DNA from: NORP294 sp047627915
Lineage (GTDB): Bacteria; Bacteroidota; Bacteroidia; Flavobacteriales_E; Vicingaceae
Direction of reading: 5' to 3'
Assembly: GCA_047627915.1 (NCBI GenBank)
Contig: JBLHTZ010000007.1
Location: forward strand, 1-64,000
DNA: 64,000 nucleotides
The notes under the pieces were generated by a model, which had not been told where the DNA came from, searched no databases, and saw only the letters and a program-made list of their open reading frames with translations. A program made the translations under genes and the position numbers. This document shows positions 35,740 to 44,492 of this stretch, piece after piece (within the stretch, counting starts at the first letter, position 1; each line of letters begins with the position of its first letter).

Positions 35740-36969
35740 ATGCTTTCGCGCTATAAAAAAGTTAGAAATACAACTAAAGAAATAGTGTCTTCTCTCGAAG
35801 TTGAAGATTTTGTTGCTCAACCTGTTGTTGATGTGAGCCCACCTAAATGGCACTTGGGACACACTACTTGGTTTTTCGAAAATTTTATTTTGAAAAATTT
35901 CAAAACGAATTACAAGCTCTATGATTCTGATTTTGCGTTCATTTTCAACAGTTACTATGAAAGTCAGGGAAAAAGAATTCTGAAAAATAAACGAGGAACC
36001 TTGACGCGACCATCAACCGAAGATATCTTTAAATATCGCAAGTACGTAGATCAAGAAATGAACGAGTTTTTAGATAATTCAGATAAAATAGGAAAAGATG
36101 TACTCCGCTTTCTTGAAATTGGACTGAACCATGAAGAACAGCATCAAGAATTACTAGCTACGGACATAAAGTTCATTTTAGGCGGAAACCCACTTTTACC
36201 AGCATTTCAATATTTTGTTGAAGAAACACGTCAAACAATCGAACTAAAATGGTTAAAAGTGGACCAAGGACTTTATCAAGTTGGCAACAACGGCCCCCAT
36301 TTTCACTTTGATAACGAGGAAGGTTTACATCAAGTCTATTTGCATGCTTTTGAGGCCATGAATCGATTAGTAACCAATAATGAGTATTTAAAATTTATGA
36401 ATGATGGTGGTTACAACAGACCTGAATTGTGGCTAATGGAAGGCTGGGAGTGGGTCAAGGCAAATCAAACGGAAGCTCCTTTTTATTGGTTTATCAAGGA
36501 CGAAAAGTGGCACAATTACCAAGCGAATGGAGTGCAAGAGATTAATTTAGAAACTCCTGTTACTCATGTTAACTTTTATGAAGCAGAGGCGTTTGCTCGT
36601 TGGAAAAAATGTAGACTGCTAACAGAGCAAGAGTGGGAAGTTTTGGCTCAGCAATATGGCACTGAGAGTACAGACAATCATTTTCAAGAAAATCAAAAAT
36701 TTCAGCCTAGTGTAGCTCGTAACAACCAATTATTTGGCACCGCCTGGGAATGGACAAACTCAGCATACCTGCCCTATCCCTTTTACAATCAAGAAGAGGG
36801 AGCCTTGGGCGAATACAATGGTAAGTTCATGGTGAACCAAATGGTTCTTCGCGGAGGTTCATGCGCAACGCCAAGAGATCACTTTCGACCAAGTTACCGC
36901 AACTTTTTTCATCCACACTTACAATGGCAATTCACAGGAATTAGACTTGCCAAATACACGAACAAATAG
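35740..36969 (+). CDS. egtB: Ergothioneine biosynthesis protein EgtB
   Basis: Protein of 409 residues: an N-terminal DinB_2-like domain (KWHLGHTTWFFE, NSYYESQG, then GLNHEEQHQELLATD with the iron-binding His pair) and a C-terminal formylglycine-enzyme-like domain (GTAWEWTNSAYLPYP, MVLRGGSC, RPSYRNFF). EgtB is a non-heme iron sulfoxide synthase joining a thiol to hercynine. I chose the ATG at 35740 over a TTG 12 bases upstream. egtD follows after 9 bases, which strongly supports the call over OvoA, a fused relative. Confidence 0.93.
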   Translation: MLSRYKKVRNTTKEIVSSLEVEDFVAQPVVDVSPPKWHLGHTTWFFENFILKNFKTNYKLYDSDFAFIFNSYYESQGKRILKNKRGTLTRPSTEDIFKYRKYVDQEMNEFLDNSDKIGKDVLRFLEIGLNHEEQHQELLATDIKFILGGNPLLPAFQYFVEETRQTIELKWLKVDQGLYQVGNNGPHFHFDNEEGLHQVYLHAFEAMNRLVTNNEYLKFMNDGGYNRPELWLMEGWEWVKANQTEAPFYWFIKDEKWHNYQANGVQEINLETPVTHVNFYEAEAFARWKKCRLLTEQEWEVLAQQYGTESTDNHFQENQKFQPSVARNNQLFGTAWEWTNSAYLPYPFYNQEEGALGEYNGKFMVNQMVLRGGSCATPRDHFRPSYRNFFHPHLQWQFTGIRLAKYTNK

Positions 36970-36978
36970 GAATTTATA

Positions 36979-37917
36979 GTGAATACTTTTTCTAAAGACA
37001 CAGTAATAGGTTTGATGCAGAAACCTAAACAACTTTCATCAAAATACTTTTATGACGAAAAAGGTGATCAGCTTTTTCAGGCCATCATGAAAATGGAGGA
37101 GTACTACCTAACCAATTCAGAATACGAAATATTAAGCTTGCAGAAAGATCAAATTCTACACCATATCTTAAACTGCGATAAACCATTTCAGCTTATTGAA
37201 TTTGGTGCAGGTGATGGTTTTAAAACGAAGCTACTACTTGAATTCCTAATAACAATCAAAGCTGACTTCGAATACATTCCAATTGATATTTCAAGAAATG
37301 TTTTAGACAAGTTACAAGCAGATTTAAAAGCAAAGTGGCCTGAATTAGTTTGCAAGCCAAAGTCCAACACGTACTTCGAAGCACTAAAGAACCTAAGTTC
37401 AGATAAAGTTAAACTCGTACTATTTCTGGGCAGTAACATTGGCAACTTTAATTTAAAGGAAGCAAGAGCTTTCATTTCTAAAGTAAATGAAAATCTTAAT
37501 TCCGGAGATTTCTTTTTAATTGGAGTGGACTTAAAGAAAGATCCCGAAATGATTCTGAATGCGTACAATGACAAGGGGGGAATTACTAAAGCATTTAATT
37601 TAAACTTATTAGATAGAATCAATAAAGAACTGGGAGGTGATTTTAGAACCGAAAACTTCAGTCACTTTCCTACATATGACCCAGTTAGCGGAGAAACGAG
37701 GAGCTTCTTAATTAGCAAAACAAAGCAAACGGTTGAATTAAAGAAACTCAATGAAATAATAGAGTTCGATTATGCTGAACCAATCTTTATGGAAACCTCA
37801 AAAAAATATGATATCGACGAGTTAAATGTTCTTGCATCAAAAACAAATTTCGAAATCATTGAACATTTTTACGACTGCAAGCATTACTTCGTTGACACCT
37901 TATGGAGAAAAAAATAA
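36979..37917 (+). CDS. egtD: L-histidine N-alpha-methyltransferase EgtD
   Basis: Protein of 312 residues with SSKYFYDEKGDQLFQAIMK-type start, SAM motif I LIEFGAGDGFKTKLL, YIPIDIS and FLGSNIGNFNLKEA. EgtD trimethylates histidine to hercynine, the substrate of EgtB. The start codon is GTG at 36979, 9 bases after the egtB stop. EgtA, EgtC and EgtE are not here; bacteria with cysteine-using EgtB do not need EgtA or EgtC, and the lyase step may be done by an enzyme elsewhere. Confidence 0.95.
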   Translation: MNTFSKDTVIGLMQKPKQLSSKYFYDEKGDQLFQAIMKMEEYYLTNSEYEILSLQKDQILHHILNCDKPFQLIEFGAGDGFKTKLLLEFLITIKADFEYIPIDISRNVLDKLQADLKAKWPELVCKPKSNTYFEALKNLSSDKVKLVLFLGSNIGNFNLKEARAFISKVNENLNSGDFFLIGVDLKKDPEMILNAYNDKGGITKAFNLNLLDRINKELGGDFRTENFSHFPTYDPVSGETRSFLISKTKQTVELKKLNEIIEFDYAEPIFMETSKKYDIDELNVLASKTNFEIIEHFYDCKHYFVDTLWRKK

Positions 37918-37918
37918 T

Positions 37919-38203
37919 ATGAAAGCAATTTGGAACGATACAATTATAGCGGAAAGTAAAGATACCGTGATGGTAGAAGGCAATCACTACTTTCCAATCC
38001 AAAGTCTGAAGAAAGAATATATTAAAGAAAGTAAAACCACTTCTATTTGTCCTTGGAAAGGCACAGCAAGTTATTTTTCTTTGCAGGTTAAAGATAAAAG
38101 AAACGAAGACGCTGCTTGGTTTTACTCAACTCCTAAAGCAGCTGCTGTGGACGTCTTAAATAGAGTTGCCTTCTGGAAGGGAGTTAACATAGTCGATTCA
38201 TAA
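37919..38203 (+). CDS. DUF427 domain protein
   Basis: Protein of 94 residues with the DUF427 core VMVEGNHYFPIQSL, TSICPWKGTASYFSLQV and AAWFYSTPKAAA. The fold is a small beta barrel of unknown reaction. The real start is ATG at 37919; a longer open frame running into egtD adds unrelated residues. It starts one base after the egtD stop and is therefore translationally coupled to the ergothioneine genes, but I know of no proven role there. Confidence 0.85.
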   Translation: MKAIWNDTIIAESKDTVMVEGNHYFPIQSLKKEYIKESKTTSICPWKGTASYFSLQVKDKRNEDAAWFYSTPKAAAVDVLNRVAFWKGVNIVDS

Positions 38204-38225
38204 TATTTATAAATTCATTTGTATC

Positions 38226-38261
38226 TAACGTTATTACATTATCTGTATCTACATATATTTG
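38226..38261 (+). promoter_or_regulatory. Putative promoter and operator of the MarR gene
   Basis: TATATTTG (38254-38261) fits TAnnTTTG, preceded after 20 bases by TTA (38231-38233) in place of TTG. The palindrome TAACGTTA (38226-38233) covers that -33 position, and GTATCTA occurs twice (38221 and 38245). An autoregulatory MarR site is plausible. Confidence 0.4.
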
Positions 38262-38274
38262 CAAAAAATTGATA

Positions 38275-38724
38275 ATGGAGATTGAGAAAGAGATAAAACA
38301 GAATAAATTCAAAGACGAAATCCACAAGTTGATGATAAATCAACTCTTTACAGGCAAGTGGATTACAAATCTAATTGCTAAACAATTAAAACCCTTTAAA
38401 CTTACTAATCAGCAGTATAATGTATTGCGAATTTTGAGAGGACAGGGAAATAGTTACATTTCGGTGAATGCCATTTCAGATCGCATGATTGATAAAATGT
38501 CAAATGTTTCTAGATTAATTGACAAACTAGTTGACAAAAAATTAGTGGAACGAAAAGTGAATAAAGAAGACCGACGGCAAGCAGATATTGTGATAAACCA
38601 AAAGGGCTTGGACCTAGTAAAAGCTATAGAAAAAACAGAAGATGATTTAAAAGCAAACTTCAACTCCCTGTCTGAAGAGGAAGCTAAACAACTAAATAGC
38701 CTTCTAGACAAACTGAGAAGCTAA
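38275..38724 (+). CDS. MarR family transcriptional regulator
   Basis: Protein of 149 residues with the MarR winged helix: LTNQQYNVLRILRGQ, recognition-helix region KMSNVSRLIDKLVDKKLVERK and the wing NKEDRRQADIVINQKG. Dimer helices are at both ends. ATG at 38275 was chosen over TTG two codons upstream. It sits alone with its own promoter-like element; ilvE follows after 101 bases. Ligand and targets are unknown. Confidence 0.9.
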   Translation: MEIEKEIKQNKFKDEIHKLMINQLFTGKWITNLIAKQLKPFKLTNQQYNVLRILRGQGNSYISVNAISDRMIDKMSNVSRLIDKLVDKKLVERKVNKEDRRQADIVINQKGLDLVKAIEKTEDDLKANFNSLSEEEAKQLNSLLDKLRS

Positions 38725-38734
38725 AATTTATAAA

Positions 38735-38762
38735 CACTTTGTTAATAGTATTTAACAAAGTG
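38735..38762. promoter_or_regulatory. Perfect inverted repeat between the MarR gene and ilvE
   Basis: CACTTTGTTAA (38735-38745) and TTAACAAAGTG (38752-38762) are exact complements around a six-base loop. The stem is AT-rich without a following T run, so it may be an operator for ilvE rather than a terminator. A TAATTTCG box follows at 38800-38807. Confidence 0.5.
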
Positions 38763-38825
38763 CAACATCGGAAGCGACCCAAATTCATCGCGTAATGGGT
38801 AATTTCGCATCTAAATATAACCACT

Positions 38826-39890
38826 GTGAAATACTCTACTTTTCCCGTACAGAAAATTGCTAAATCAAAGCTTTCGTCTATCAATTTTGATAATTTAAAA
38901 TTTGGAAGAGACTTTTCAGATCACATGTTGTTAGTAGAGTACAACGAGGGAACTTGGAAAACACCGCAAATTTTACCCTATCAGCCGTTGGAGTTTTTTC
39001 CTGCAGCGTCTGTTTTTCATTACGGGCAAGCAATTTTTGAAGGCTTAAAGGCACACAAAAATGAAGCGGGGGAAGTTTTTATTTTTAGAGCGGATGAAAA
39101 TTTGAAACGCTTGAATGCTTCCGCCGTAAGAATGTGCATGCCTCAGATTCCTGAAGATGTCTTTTTAGACGGTTTGAAGCAGTTAATTGAATTAGATAAA
39201 GATTGGATTCCTATTGGAGCAGGAATGTCTCTCTACTTGAGACCTTTCATGATAGCTGATGATCCGTTTTTAGGGGTTAAACCGAGCGGATCTTATAAGT
39301 TTATGATTATTACTTCTCCCTCTGCTTCTTATTACTCTGGTGCGGTAAAAGTCAAAATAGAAACTAACTACTCAAGAGCAGCTGTTGGTGGAGTTGGCGC
39401 TGCAAAAGCTGCAGGCAATTATGCTGCGTCTTTACTTCCTGCAAAAAAGGCGCAAGAAGAAGGTTATGACCAGCTCATTTGGACTGATGCTAAAAATCAT
39501 AATTACTTAGAAGAGTCAGGAACGATGAACCTGATGTTGGTTAAAGGCAAAACTTTACTAACCCCCCCTTTAGAAGGAAAAACCATTTTACCCGGAATTA
39601 CTCGTAAGAGTATTCTTCAACTAGCTAAGGATTGGGACTACCAAGTGATCGAAAGACCGATTTCAGTGACTGAACTAGTTGAAGGCATAGAAGATGGTTC
39701 AATTAACGAATTATTTGGGGTAGGAACGGCAGCTACTATTGCTCCTATTTCTGTAGTTGGATATGAAGAAAAGCAACTAAAATTATCTGATTGCACCAAA
39801 TGGGAATTTTCTACACGAGTAAAACAGTATTTAGAAGATCTAAAAACTGGAAAAGTAAAAGATACTCATAATTGGGTTGAGACACTTTAA
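38826..39890 (+). CDS. ilvE: Branched-chain amino acid aminotransferase
   Basis: Protein of 354 residues with fold-type IV PLP transaminase motifs: FHYGQAIFEGLKAH, RPFMIADDPFLGV, the PLP-binding lysine in GVGAAKAAGNYAASL and LEESGTMNLML. Length and the leading KLSSINFDNLKFGRDFSDHM fit the longer BcaT class. It transfers amino groups for Leu, Ile and Val synthesis or breakdown. The start codon is GTG at 38826. The stop is the TTAA shared with the convergent sixA. Confidence 0.95.
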   Translation: MKYSTFPVQKIAKSKLSSINFDNLKFGRDFSDHMLLVEYNEGTWKTPQILPYQPLEFFPAASVFHYGQAIFEGLKAHKNEAGEVFIFRADENLKRLNASAVRMCMPQIPEDVFLDGLKQLIELDKDWIPIGAGMSLYLRPFMIADDPFLGVKPSGSYKFMIITSPSASYYSGAVKVKIETNYSRAAVGGVGAAKAAGNYAASLLPAKKAQEEGYDQLIWTDAKNHNYLEESGTMNLMLVKGKTLLTPPLEGKTILPGITRKSILQLAKDWDYQVIERPISVTELVEGIEDGSINELFGVGTAATIAPISVVGYEEKQLKLSDCTKWEFSTRVKQYLEDLKTGKVKDTHNWVETL

Positions 39891-40378
39891 GGCGTGTTCT
39901 TAGGGTAATCATATAAAAAACAGTTTCCAGTTGATCCACTAACAAAGCTCCAAGAATCAACGTCAAACCTAATTCCAACTATTGCAGCTGTTGGTAAGTT
40001 CCCAAAGTGCTCGTTACTCAAATATTCTGCAAAATCTGTAAGTCCAGGATTATGACCTACTATAAATACTTTGTCAAATTTATCAGGTAGGCAATTTACA
40101 ATATTGAGCAACAAAAGAGTCGAACCATGATATAGCTTGAACTCTTCAATAATATCAACGTGACTTTTAAATCTGTTTGCGACTAATCGAGCTGTAGTCA
40201 ATGCTCGCACAGCGGAGCTAGAGATAATGACATCAGGAAAAATTCCTGCTGCAACTAGCCAATCTCCCATTTTAGGAGCTGTTGCTCTGCCCCTATCATT
40301 CAACGGACGGTCAAAATCCTTGAGTTGAGAGTTACCCCAACTCGATTTTGCATGCCGAATGATGTATAACTCTTTCAA
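39887..40378 (-). CDS. SixA-type histidine phosphatase
   Basis: Protein of 163 residues starting with the phosphatase motif LYIIRHAKSSWG and ending the core with VGHNPGLTDFAEYL; both catalytic histidines are present. SixA enzymes remove phosphate from phosphohistidine, though small relatives act on other phosphoesters. The start is TTG at 40376-40378, giving the usual short lead into the RHA motif. The unknown 40387 gene is upstream by 8 bases. Confidence 0.87.
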   Translation of the reverse strand: MKELYIIRHAKSSWGNSQLKDFDRPLNDRGRATAPKMGDWLVAAGIFPDVIISSSAVRALTTARLVANRFKSHVDIIEEFKLYHGSTLLLLNIVNCLPDKFDKVFIVGHNPGLTDFAEYLSNEHFGNLPTAAIVGIRFDVDSWSFVSGSTGNCFLYDYPKNTP

Positions 40379-40386
40379 AATGACGT

Positions 40387-40854
40387 TTAGCGTCCTCCAA
40401 TTTTTGGATCAAATCCATCATTCATTTTGATGGTAAAAATTGGCAACAAAAAGTTTTGTAAGAAGTTAGAATTTGACTTAAAAACATGCTTTGCAAATGA
40501 CTTTAAACTCGCAATCAACTCTTCAGCATATACACTGTCTAACTTTTGTAAAACCGGGTCCAAATTCGTCAATCGGTTCTCTAAGAATCGTTCCTTTTCT
40601 TTCCAACCTTCTGGCAATTGAGCCAAAATGTTATCAAAATCAGCTTTAAAGCATTTGTCTACCTCTTTGTAATAATTGTGTAGAATTGGCTTTGATGTAT
40701 AGGTTCTTAAATGTGCTAAGCGAATTGCATCCGTTTTTTCACCATCTGAAACTATGCCGTCATCTGACACTGCTGCTAATATTGCAACAACAGCAGGAGC
40801 TCTTAAAATAATACCTCGATCAATTGGATCTAGTTTGTCTATTTCTTTTGCCAT
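40387..40854 (-). CDS. Hypothetical cytoplasmic protein, TerB-like start
   Basis: Protein of 155 residues, helical and charged, without signal or membrane segments. The start RAPAVVAILAAVSDDGIVSDGEKTDA is reminiscent of TerB-like domains, where acidic residues bind metal, but the match is weak. The last third has AKHVFKSNSNFLQNFLLPIF. It precedes sixA on the same strand. A perfect TATCTTTG box lies just upstream (40886-40879). I cannot assign a function. Confidence 0.6.
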   Translation of the reverse strand: MAKEIDKLDPIDRGIILRAPAVVAILAAVSDDGIVSDGEKTDAIRLAHLRTYTSKPILHNYYKEVDKCFKADFDNILAQLPEGWKEKERFLENRLTNLDPVLQKLDSVYAEELIASLKSFAKHVFKSNSNFLQNFLLPIFTIKMNDGFDPKIGGR

Positions 40855-40878
40855 ATTTTGATTTGTTTAATACTTTCA

Positions 40879-40886
40879 CAAAGATA
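40879..40886 (-). promoter_or_regulatory. -7 box (TATCTTTG) before the 40387-40854 gene
   Basis: Exact match to TAnnTTTG on the minus strand, 25 bases before the start codon. No TTG is found at the expected -33 distance, so the promoter is tentative. Confidence 0.4.
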
Positions 40887-40931
40887 ATTTTCTTTCGGAA
40901 GCTATTGATTTTCTTTTAAAAATTTTAACGC

Positions 40932-41330
40932 ATGAATTTGGTAAAAAAAGATTTTTCTGATGAACTGTACTTTAAAACAAGTCGAAGTGGAGGAAAAGGT
41001 GGGCAACATGTAAATAAAACCGAAAGTAGGGTAAGTCTTTTTTTCAATGTCCTTGAATCAACCATTTTGAGCGAAGATGATAAAGCACTTTTAACAAGCA
41101 AATTAACGCTTTCTATAGAGGGTGTTCTGCAAATAAATAGCGAAGCAACGAGGTCGCAATTGAAAAACAAAGAAAATTGTCTTCAGAAATTTTACAAAAC
41201 CATTTCAGAAGCCCTCATTATTCAGAAGAAGAGGAAAACAAGCAAGCCCTCAAAGGCGGCAATAAGAAAAAGGCTGAAAGAGAAGAAAAGAAGATCTGAA
41301 ATTAAGCAGAACCGAAAATCTGATTTTTAA
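40932..41330 (+). CDS. arfB: Alternative ribosome-rescue factor ArfB (peptidyl-tRNA hydrolase)
   Basis: Protein of 132 residues with the class I release-factor GGQ motif at residues 23-25 in SRSGGKGGQHVNKTES and a basic, disordered tail (KKRKTSKPSKAAIRKRLKEKK, shortened here: Lys/Arg-rich from residue 100). ArfB enters stalled ribosomes through the tail and hydrolyses peptidyl-tRNA. Length fits the family. Its stop forms the TTAA shared with the convergent pseudouridine synthase. Confidence 0.92.
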   Translation: MNLVKKDFSDELYFKTSRSGGKGGQHVNKTESRVSLFFNVLESTILSEDDKALLTSKLTLSIEGVLQINSEATRSQLKNKENCLQKFYKTISEALIIQKKRKTSKPSKAAIRKRLKEKKRRSEIKQNRKSDF

Positions 41331-42025
41331 GCCTTTAATAATTTGGAGCATGCTTTCCAAACTGGATCTGACTTTGGTGCCGGTGCGGATATTTTTTGTT
41401 TTTCTTTAGAAACCGGGTGAATAAACTCGATTGACCGCGCATGCAAATGGATAGACGCATCACTATTTGTTCTATCGAAACCGTATTTAACATCTCCTTT
41501 AATGGGCAAACCAATAGCAGAAAGTTGACTTCTAATTTGATGGTGTCTTCCAGTTTTTGGATATACTTCAAGCAAGTGATAATTATCTAAGCTTAACTTA
41601 AGCTTATACGACAACTCTGCTCTTTTAGAACCCTTTATCTCAGAATCATGAGCAGTACTCTTATTTTTTTCCGGATTGCGAACTAAAAAATGAACCAATG
41701 TATCTTCACTTTTTAGGGGCTTATTTTTCACTACAGCCCAATATGTTTTTTGTATTTCTTTCTCTTGAAACATTTTATTCAATCGCACCAGGGCTTTAGA
41801 AGTCTTTGCCAATAACACCAACCCACTGGTGGGCCTATCAATTCGATGCGGCACACCCAAATAAACATCTCCAGGTTTTTTATACTTCTCCTTTAAAAAC
41901 TCCTTCGCAAGCTCATTTAAGGGCTTATCTTTTGTTCGGTCACCTTGCGTTAACATACCTGAGGGCTTGCTAACAGCTAATAGGTGATTATCCTCAAATA
42001 AAACTTGAAACTGATTTTTTGACAC
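41327..42025 (-). CDS. RluA-family RNA pseudouridine synthase
   Basis: Protein of 232 residues with the catalytic segment PHRIDRPTSGLVLLAKT (Asp in HRID) and the later GRHHQIRSQLSAIGLPIKGD. No S4 domain is present, so it resembles the short RluA/RluC-like type acting on rRNA or tRNA. The start is GTG at 42023-42025. It follows the PD40 gene stop by 6 bases on the same strand. Target RNA cannot be told. Confidence 0.9.
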   Translation of the reverse strand: MSKNQFQVLFEDNHLLAVSKPSGMLTQGDRTKDKPLNELAKEFLKEKYKKPGDVYLGVPHRIDRPTSGLVLLAKTSKALVRLNKMFQEKEIQKTYWAVVKNKPLKSEDTLVHFLVRNPEKNKSTAHDSEIKGSKRAELSYKLKLSLDNYHLLEVYPKTGRHHQIRSQLSAIGLPIKGDVKYGFDRTNSDASIHLHARSIEFIHPVSKEKQKISAPAPKSDPVWKACSKLLKA

Positions 42026-42031
42026 AAATTA

Positions 42032-43594
42032 CTATTCTTGTTCTAATATTAAATCTAACACCCTCATCTCGGATCGATTATTTTTACCTAAAATCTCTAT
42101 CCCTTTTTGAAAATCTTTAAAACCTCCCACACCAATCACTTCTACGGAATAATTACCCGGAGCTAATATCGCTGAATATTTCCCATTCTTCTGATTCTTA
42201 ATATAAGTACCTATCAAGTTTCCTGTTTCTTCATGTAAAACTTCTACGGTAACATAAGCTTCTAAAGCTGTCGAATCTTGATCCAAAACCCTCCCCGTTA
42301 GCAACGTATATTCATCTTTTTCATCAAAAAAAGTTAACCTGTAAATGTCTAAATCTCCGAAGCTATCATCAAATCGCTTTGCCATGTATGCATAGCGTCG
42401 ATTTCTTGCATAAGAAATATTTAAGTCGTCATATGGGGTATTAATTGGATGGCCCAAGTTAATAGGTTGCTTCCACGCCTCTTGTTTGTCTTCACTCATA
42501 GAGGACTTAAAAAGATCCATCCCTCCCATCCCTAAATGGCTATTTGAACTAAAGTAGAGAGTTTTACTATCATCCGTTATCATTGGATACATTTCATCTC
42601 CTTCAGTATTTACAGTTGAACCTAAATTCTTCATTTGCCCCCAACTTTCATTTGGAAGTCTTTTGATTACATATAAATCATATCCCCCATAGCCGCCTTC
42701 TATATCACTGGCAAAATAAAATTTTTGACCGTCGCTTGCAAGTGAAGCACCTTGTTCTGCAGATTTAGATAATTCTTCGTAATTAATAGGTTCTGCTACC
42801 ATATAAGACCTTCTTCCCAATTCGCTAACAAATAAATCAAAGTGAACTTCTTCGTTATTTACTGTGTAAATAAGATAATTCCCATTTTCTGAATTTCCTG
42901 CAGTAAATTCATTACCAAAGGTATTTGGAGACCCCACAGAGCGAGCTCTTGAATAATTGTTTCGCTTATGCTTTACGTAGTAGATATCTGCAGTTTTAAA
43001 CCCTTCACTAGAACCGAGGTTACCCACCACTCCTTCTCGTTTCGTAGTAAAGTACACATTAGACTCATCTGGATTTACGAAAGGTAAAAAATCCGGCGCA
43101 TCCGAATTGACATTTGCTCCTAAATTCTCGAAATCAACAGCAACAGGGTTTCTGATCATTTCTTCAGCAAAATCACATTGATCGATGAGCTTCTTATATC
43201 CGATTTTCACTTCTGAATCTTGCGAAATTTCTGCTAGCTGGCTAAATAGAGTTTTGGCTTTAGTAAAGTTGTAGTTAAAAAAATAAGCTTGGGCGAATAC
43301 CTCATCGAAATCATTAGCCGCATAGTTGACCAAATCCAGTTTAAGTAATAAATTTAAAGCTTTTCTTTTGTTAATATTGGAGAAGGTGTAACCTTTGGCT
43401 AGTTTGTATTTGTAATCCAAGTTAGAAGTATCATTTTCTAAAAGTTCTGAAAAACACTTCACAGCTTCTGGCCAATTTCCCTCTCTTATAAAAAAATCGC
43501 AATTACCTTCACTTACTTCATAAACTCCTACATATTGAGCTCTTAGCTGCAAGAGACTAGTGATAATAAAGGTGACCAAAACGATTTTTTTCAT
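42032..43594 (-). CDS. TPR and PD40 beta-propeller envelope protein (PorE-like without OmpA domain)
   Basis: Protein of 520 residues with a signal peptide (LLQLRAQ). Residues 30-150 are TPR-like helices, residues 160-410 carry PD40 propeller blades (PDESNVYFTTKREG, SDGQKFYFASDIEGGYGG, DDSKTLYFSSNSHLGMGG), and residues 430-510 form a carboxypeptidase-regulatory-like domain. PorE of the T9SS has this order plus an OmpA peptidoglycan-binding end, which is missing here. A structural envelope role is likely. It starts 3 bases after the panB stop, an odd pairing. Confidence 0.78.
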   Translation of the reverse strand: MKKIVLVTFIITSLLQLRAQYVGVYEVSEGNCDFFIREGNWPEAVKCFSELLENDTSNLDYKYKLAKGYTFSNINKRKALNLLLKLDLVNYAANDFDEVFAQAYFFNYNFTKAKTLFSQLAEISQDSEVKIGYKKLIDQCDFAEEMIRNPVAVDFENLGANVNSDAPDFLPFVNPDESNVYFTTKREGVVGNLGSSEGFKTADIYYVKHKRNNYSRARSVGSPNTFGNEFTAGNSENGNYLIYTVNNEEVHFDLFVSELGRRSYMVAEPINYEELSKSAEQGASLASDGQKFYFASDIEGGYGGYDLYVIKRLPNESWGQMKNLGSTVNTEGDEMYPMITDDSKTLYFSSNSHLGMGGMDLFKSSMSEDKQEAWKQPINLGHPINTPYDDLNISYARNRRYAYMAKRFDDSFGDLDIYRLTFFDEKDEYTLLTGRVLDQDSTALEAYVTVEVLHEETGNLIGTYIKNQKNGKYSAILAPGNYSVEVIGVGGFKDFQKGIEILGKNNRSEMRVLDLILEQE

Positions 43595-43597
43595 GCT

Positions 43598-44419
43598 TTA
43601 GTATTGCTCCTTTTCATTTGGAAAGTCTGTTGATTTAACGTCTGTTATGTACTGTTCCACCGAATTTTTAATACCAGAATACAAGTCGTTGTAGCGCCTC
43701 AAGAAACGAGGGCTAAATTCATTGTTGATGCCTAACATATCGTGTATCACCAAAACCTGCCCATCTACACCATTACCGGCTCCAATACCGATGACCGGAA
43801 TACTCACCTTTTCTGCAACCATTTTTGCTAAACTAAAAGGTATCTTCTCGAGCACAATAGCAAAGCATCCTGCTTCTTCTAAGGCTATTGCATCTTCCAT
43901 CAATTTTTGAGCTTCAGCACCTTCCTTTGCCCTAACCACATATGTTCCAAACTTATAAATAGACTGCGGTGTTAAACCTAAATGCCCCATAACCGGAATA
44001 CCAGCAGATAGAATTCGCTCAACAGACTCAATAATCTCTTCACCCCCTTCCATCTTCACAGCGTGACCTCCAGACTCTTTCATGATTCGAATTGCTGAAG
44101 TTAGTGCCTCCTTAGAATTTCCTTGATACGTCCCAAATGGAAGGTCTACAACTACTAAACATCGGCTTACCGCCCTTACCACAGAAGAGGCATGGTAAAT
44201 CATCTGGTCAAGAGTTATAGGCAATGTCGTTTCGTGTCCTGCCATTACATTTGATGCTGAATCACCCACCAAAATAACGTCTATTCCTGCAGCGTCGACA
44301 ATCCTAGCCATTGAAAAATCGTAAGCTGTTAGCATTGAAATCTTTTCACCTCTGCTCTTCATCTCTTGAAGAACATGAGTTGTAACTTTTTTTTCTTTTT
44401 GACTTTTTGCAGTAGACAT
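43598..44419 (-). CDS. panB: 3-methyl-2-oxobutanoate hydroxymethyltransferase
   Basis: Protein of 273 residues with PanB signatures: SMLTAYDFSMARIVDAAGID, ILVGDSASNVMAGHETTLPI (Mg-binding region), VKMEGGEE, MGHLGLTPQS and IPVIGIGAGNGVDGQVLVI. It makes ketopantoate in the pantothenate and CoA pathway. The N-terminal 25 residues are charged and slightly longer than in E. coli. Divergent from the DUF4249-like gene. panC and panD are not in the window. Confidence 0.97.
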   Translation of the reverse strand: MSTAKSQKEKKVTTHVLQEMKSRGEKISMLTAYDFSMARIVDAAGIDVILVGDSASNVMAGHETTLPITLDQMIYHASSVVRAVSRCLVVVDLPFGTYQGNSKEALTSAIRIMKESGGHAVKMEGGEEIIESVERILSAGIPVMGHLGLTPQSIYKFGTYVVRAKEGAEAQKLMEDAIALEEAGCFAIVLEKIPFSLAKMVAEKVSIPVIGIGAGNGVDGQVLVIHDMLGINNEFSPRFLRRYNDLYSGIKNSVEQYITDVKSTDFPNEKEQY

Positions 44420-44492
44420 AGGATGATTTTCTGTTGTCTGAACAAAACTACAAAATAGAAAGTGATAATGAATAATTGGTAATTTTGGTCTT

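Noticed and set aside
35740..37917. OvoA (ovothiol) instead of EgtB/EgtD
   Set aside because: OvoA is a fused protein with a C-terminal methyltransferase; here sulfoxide synthase and histidine methyltransferase are separate and EgtD-like.
37826..37918. 31-residue extension of the DUF427 protein
   Set aside because: It overlaps egtD in another frame and is unlike the family; ATG 37919 is adjacent to the egtD stop.
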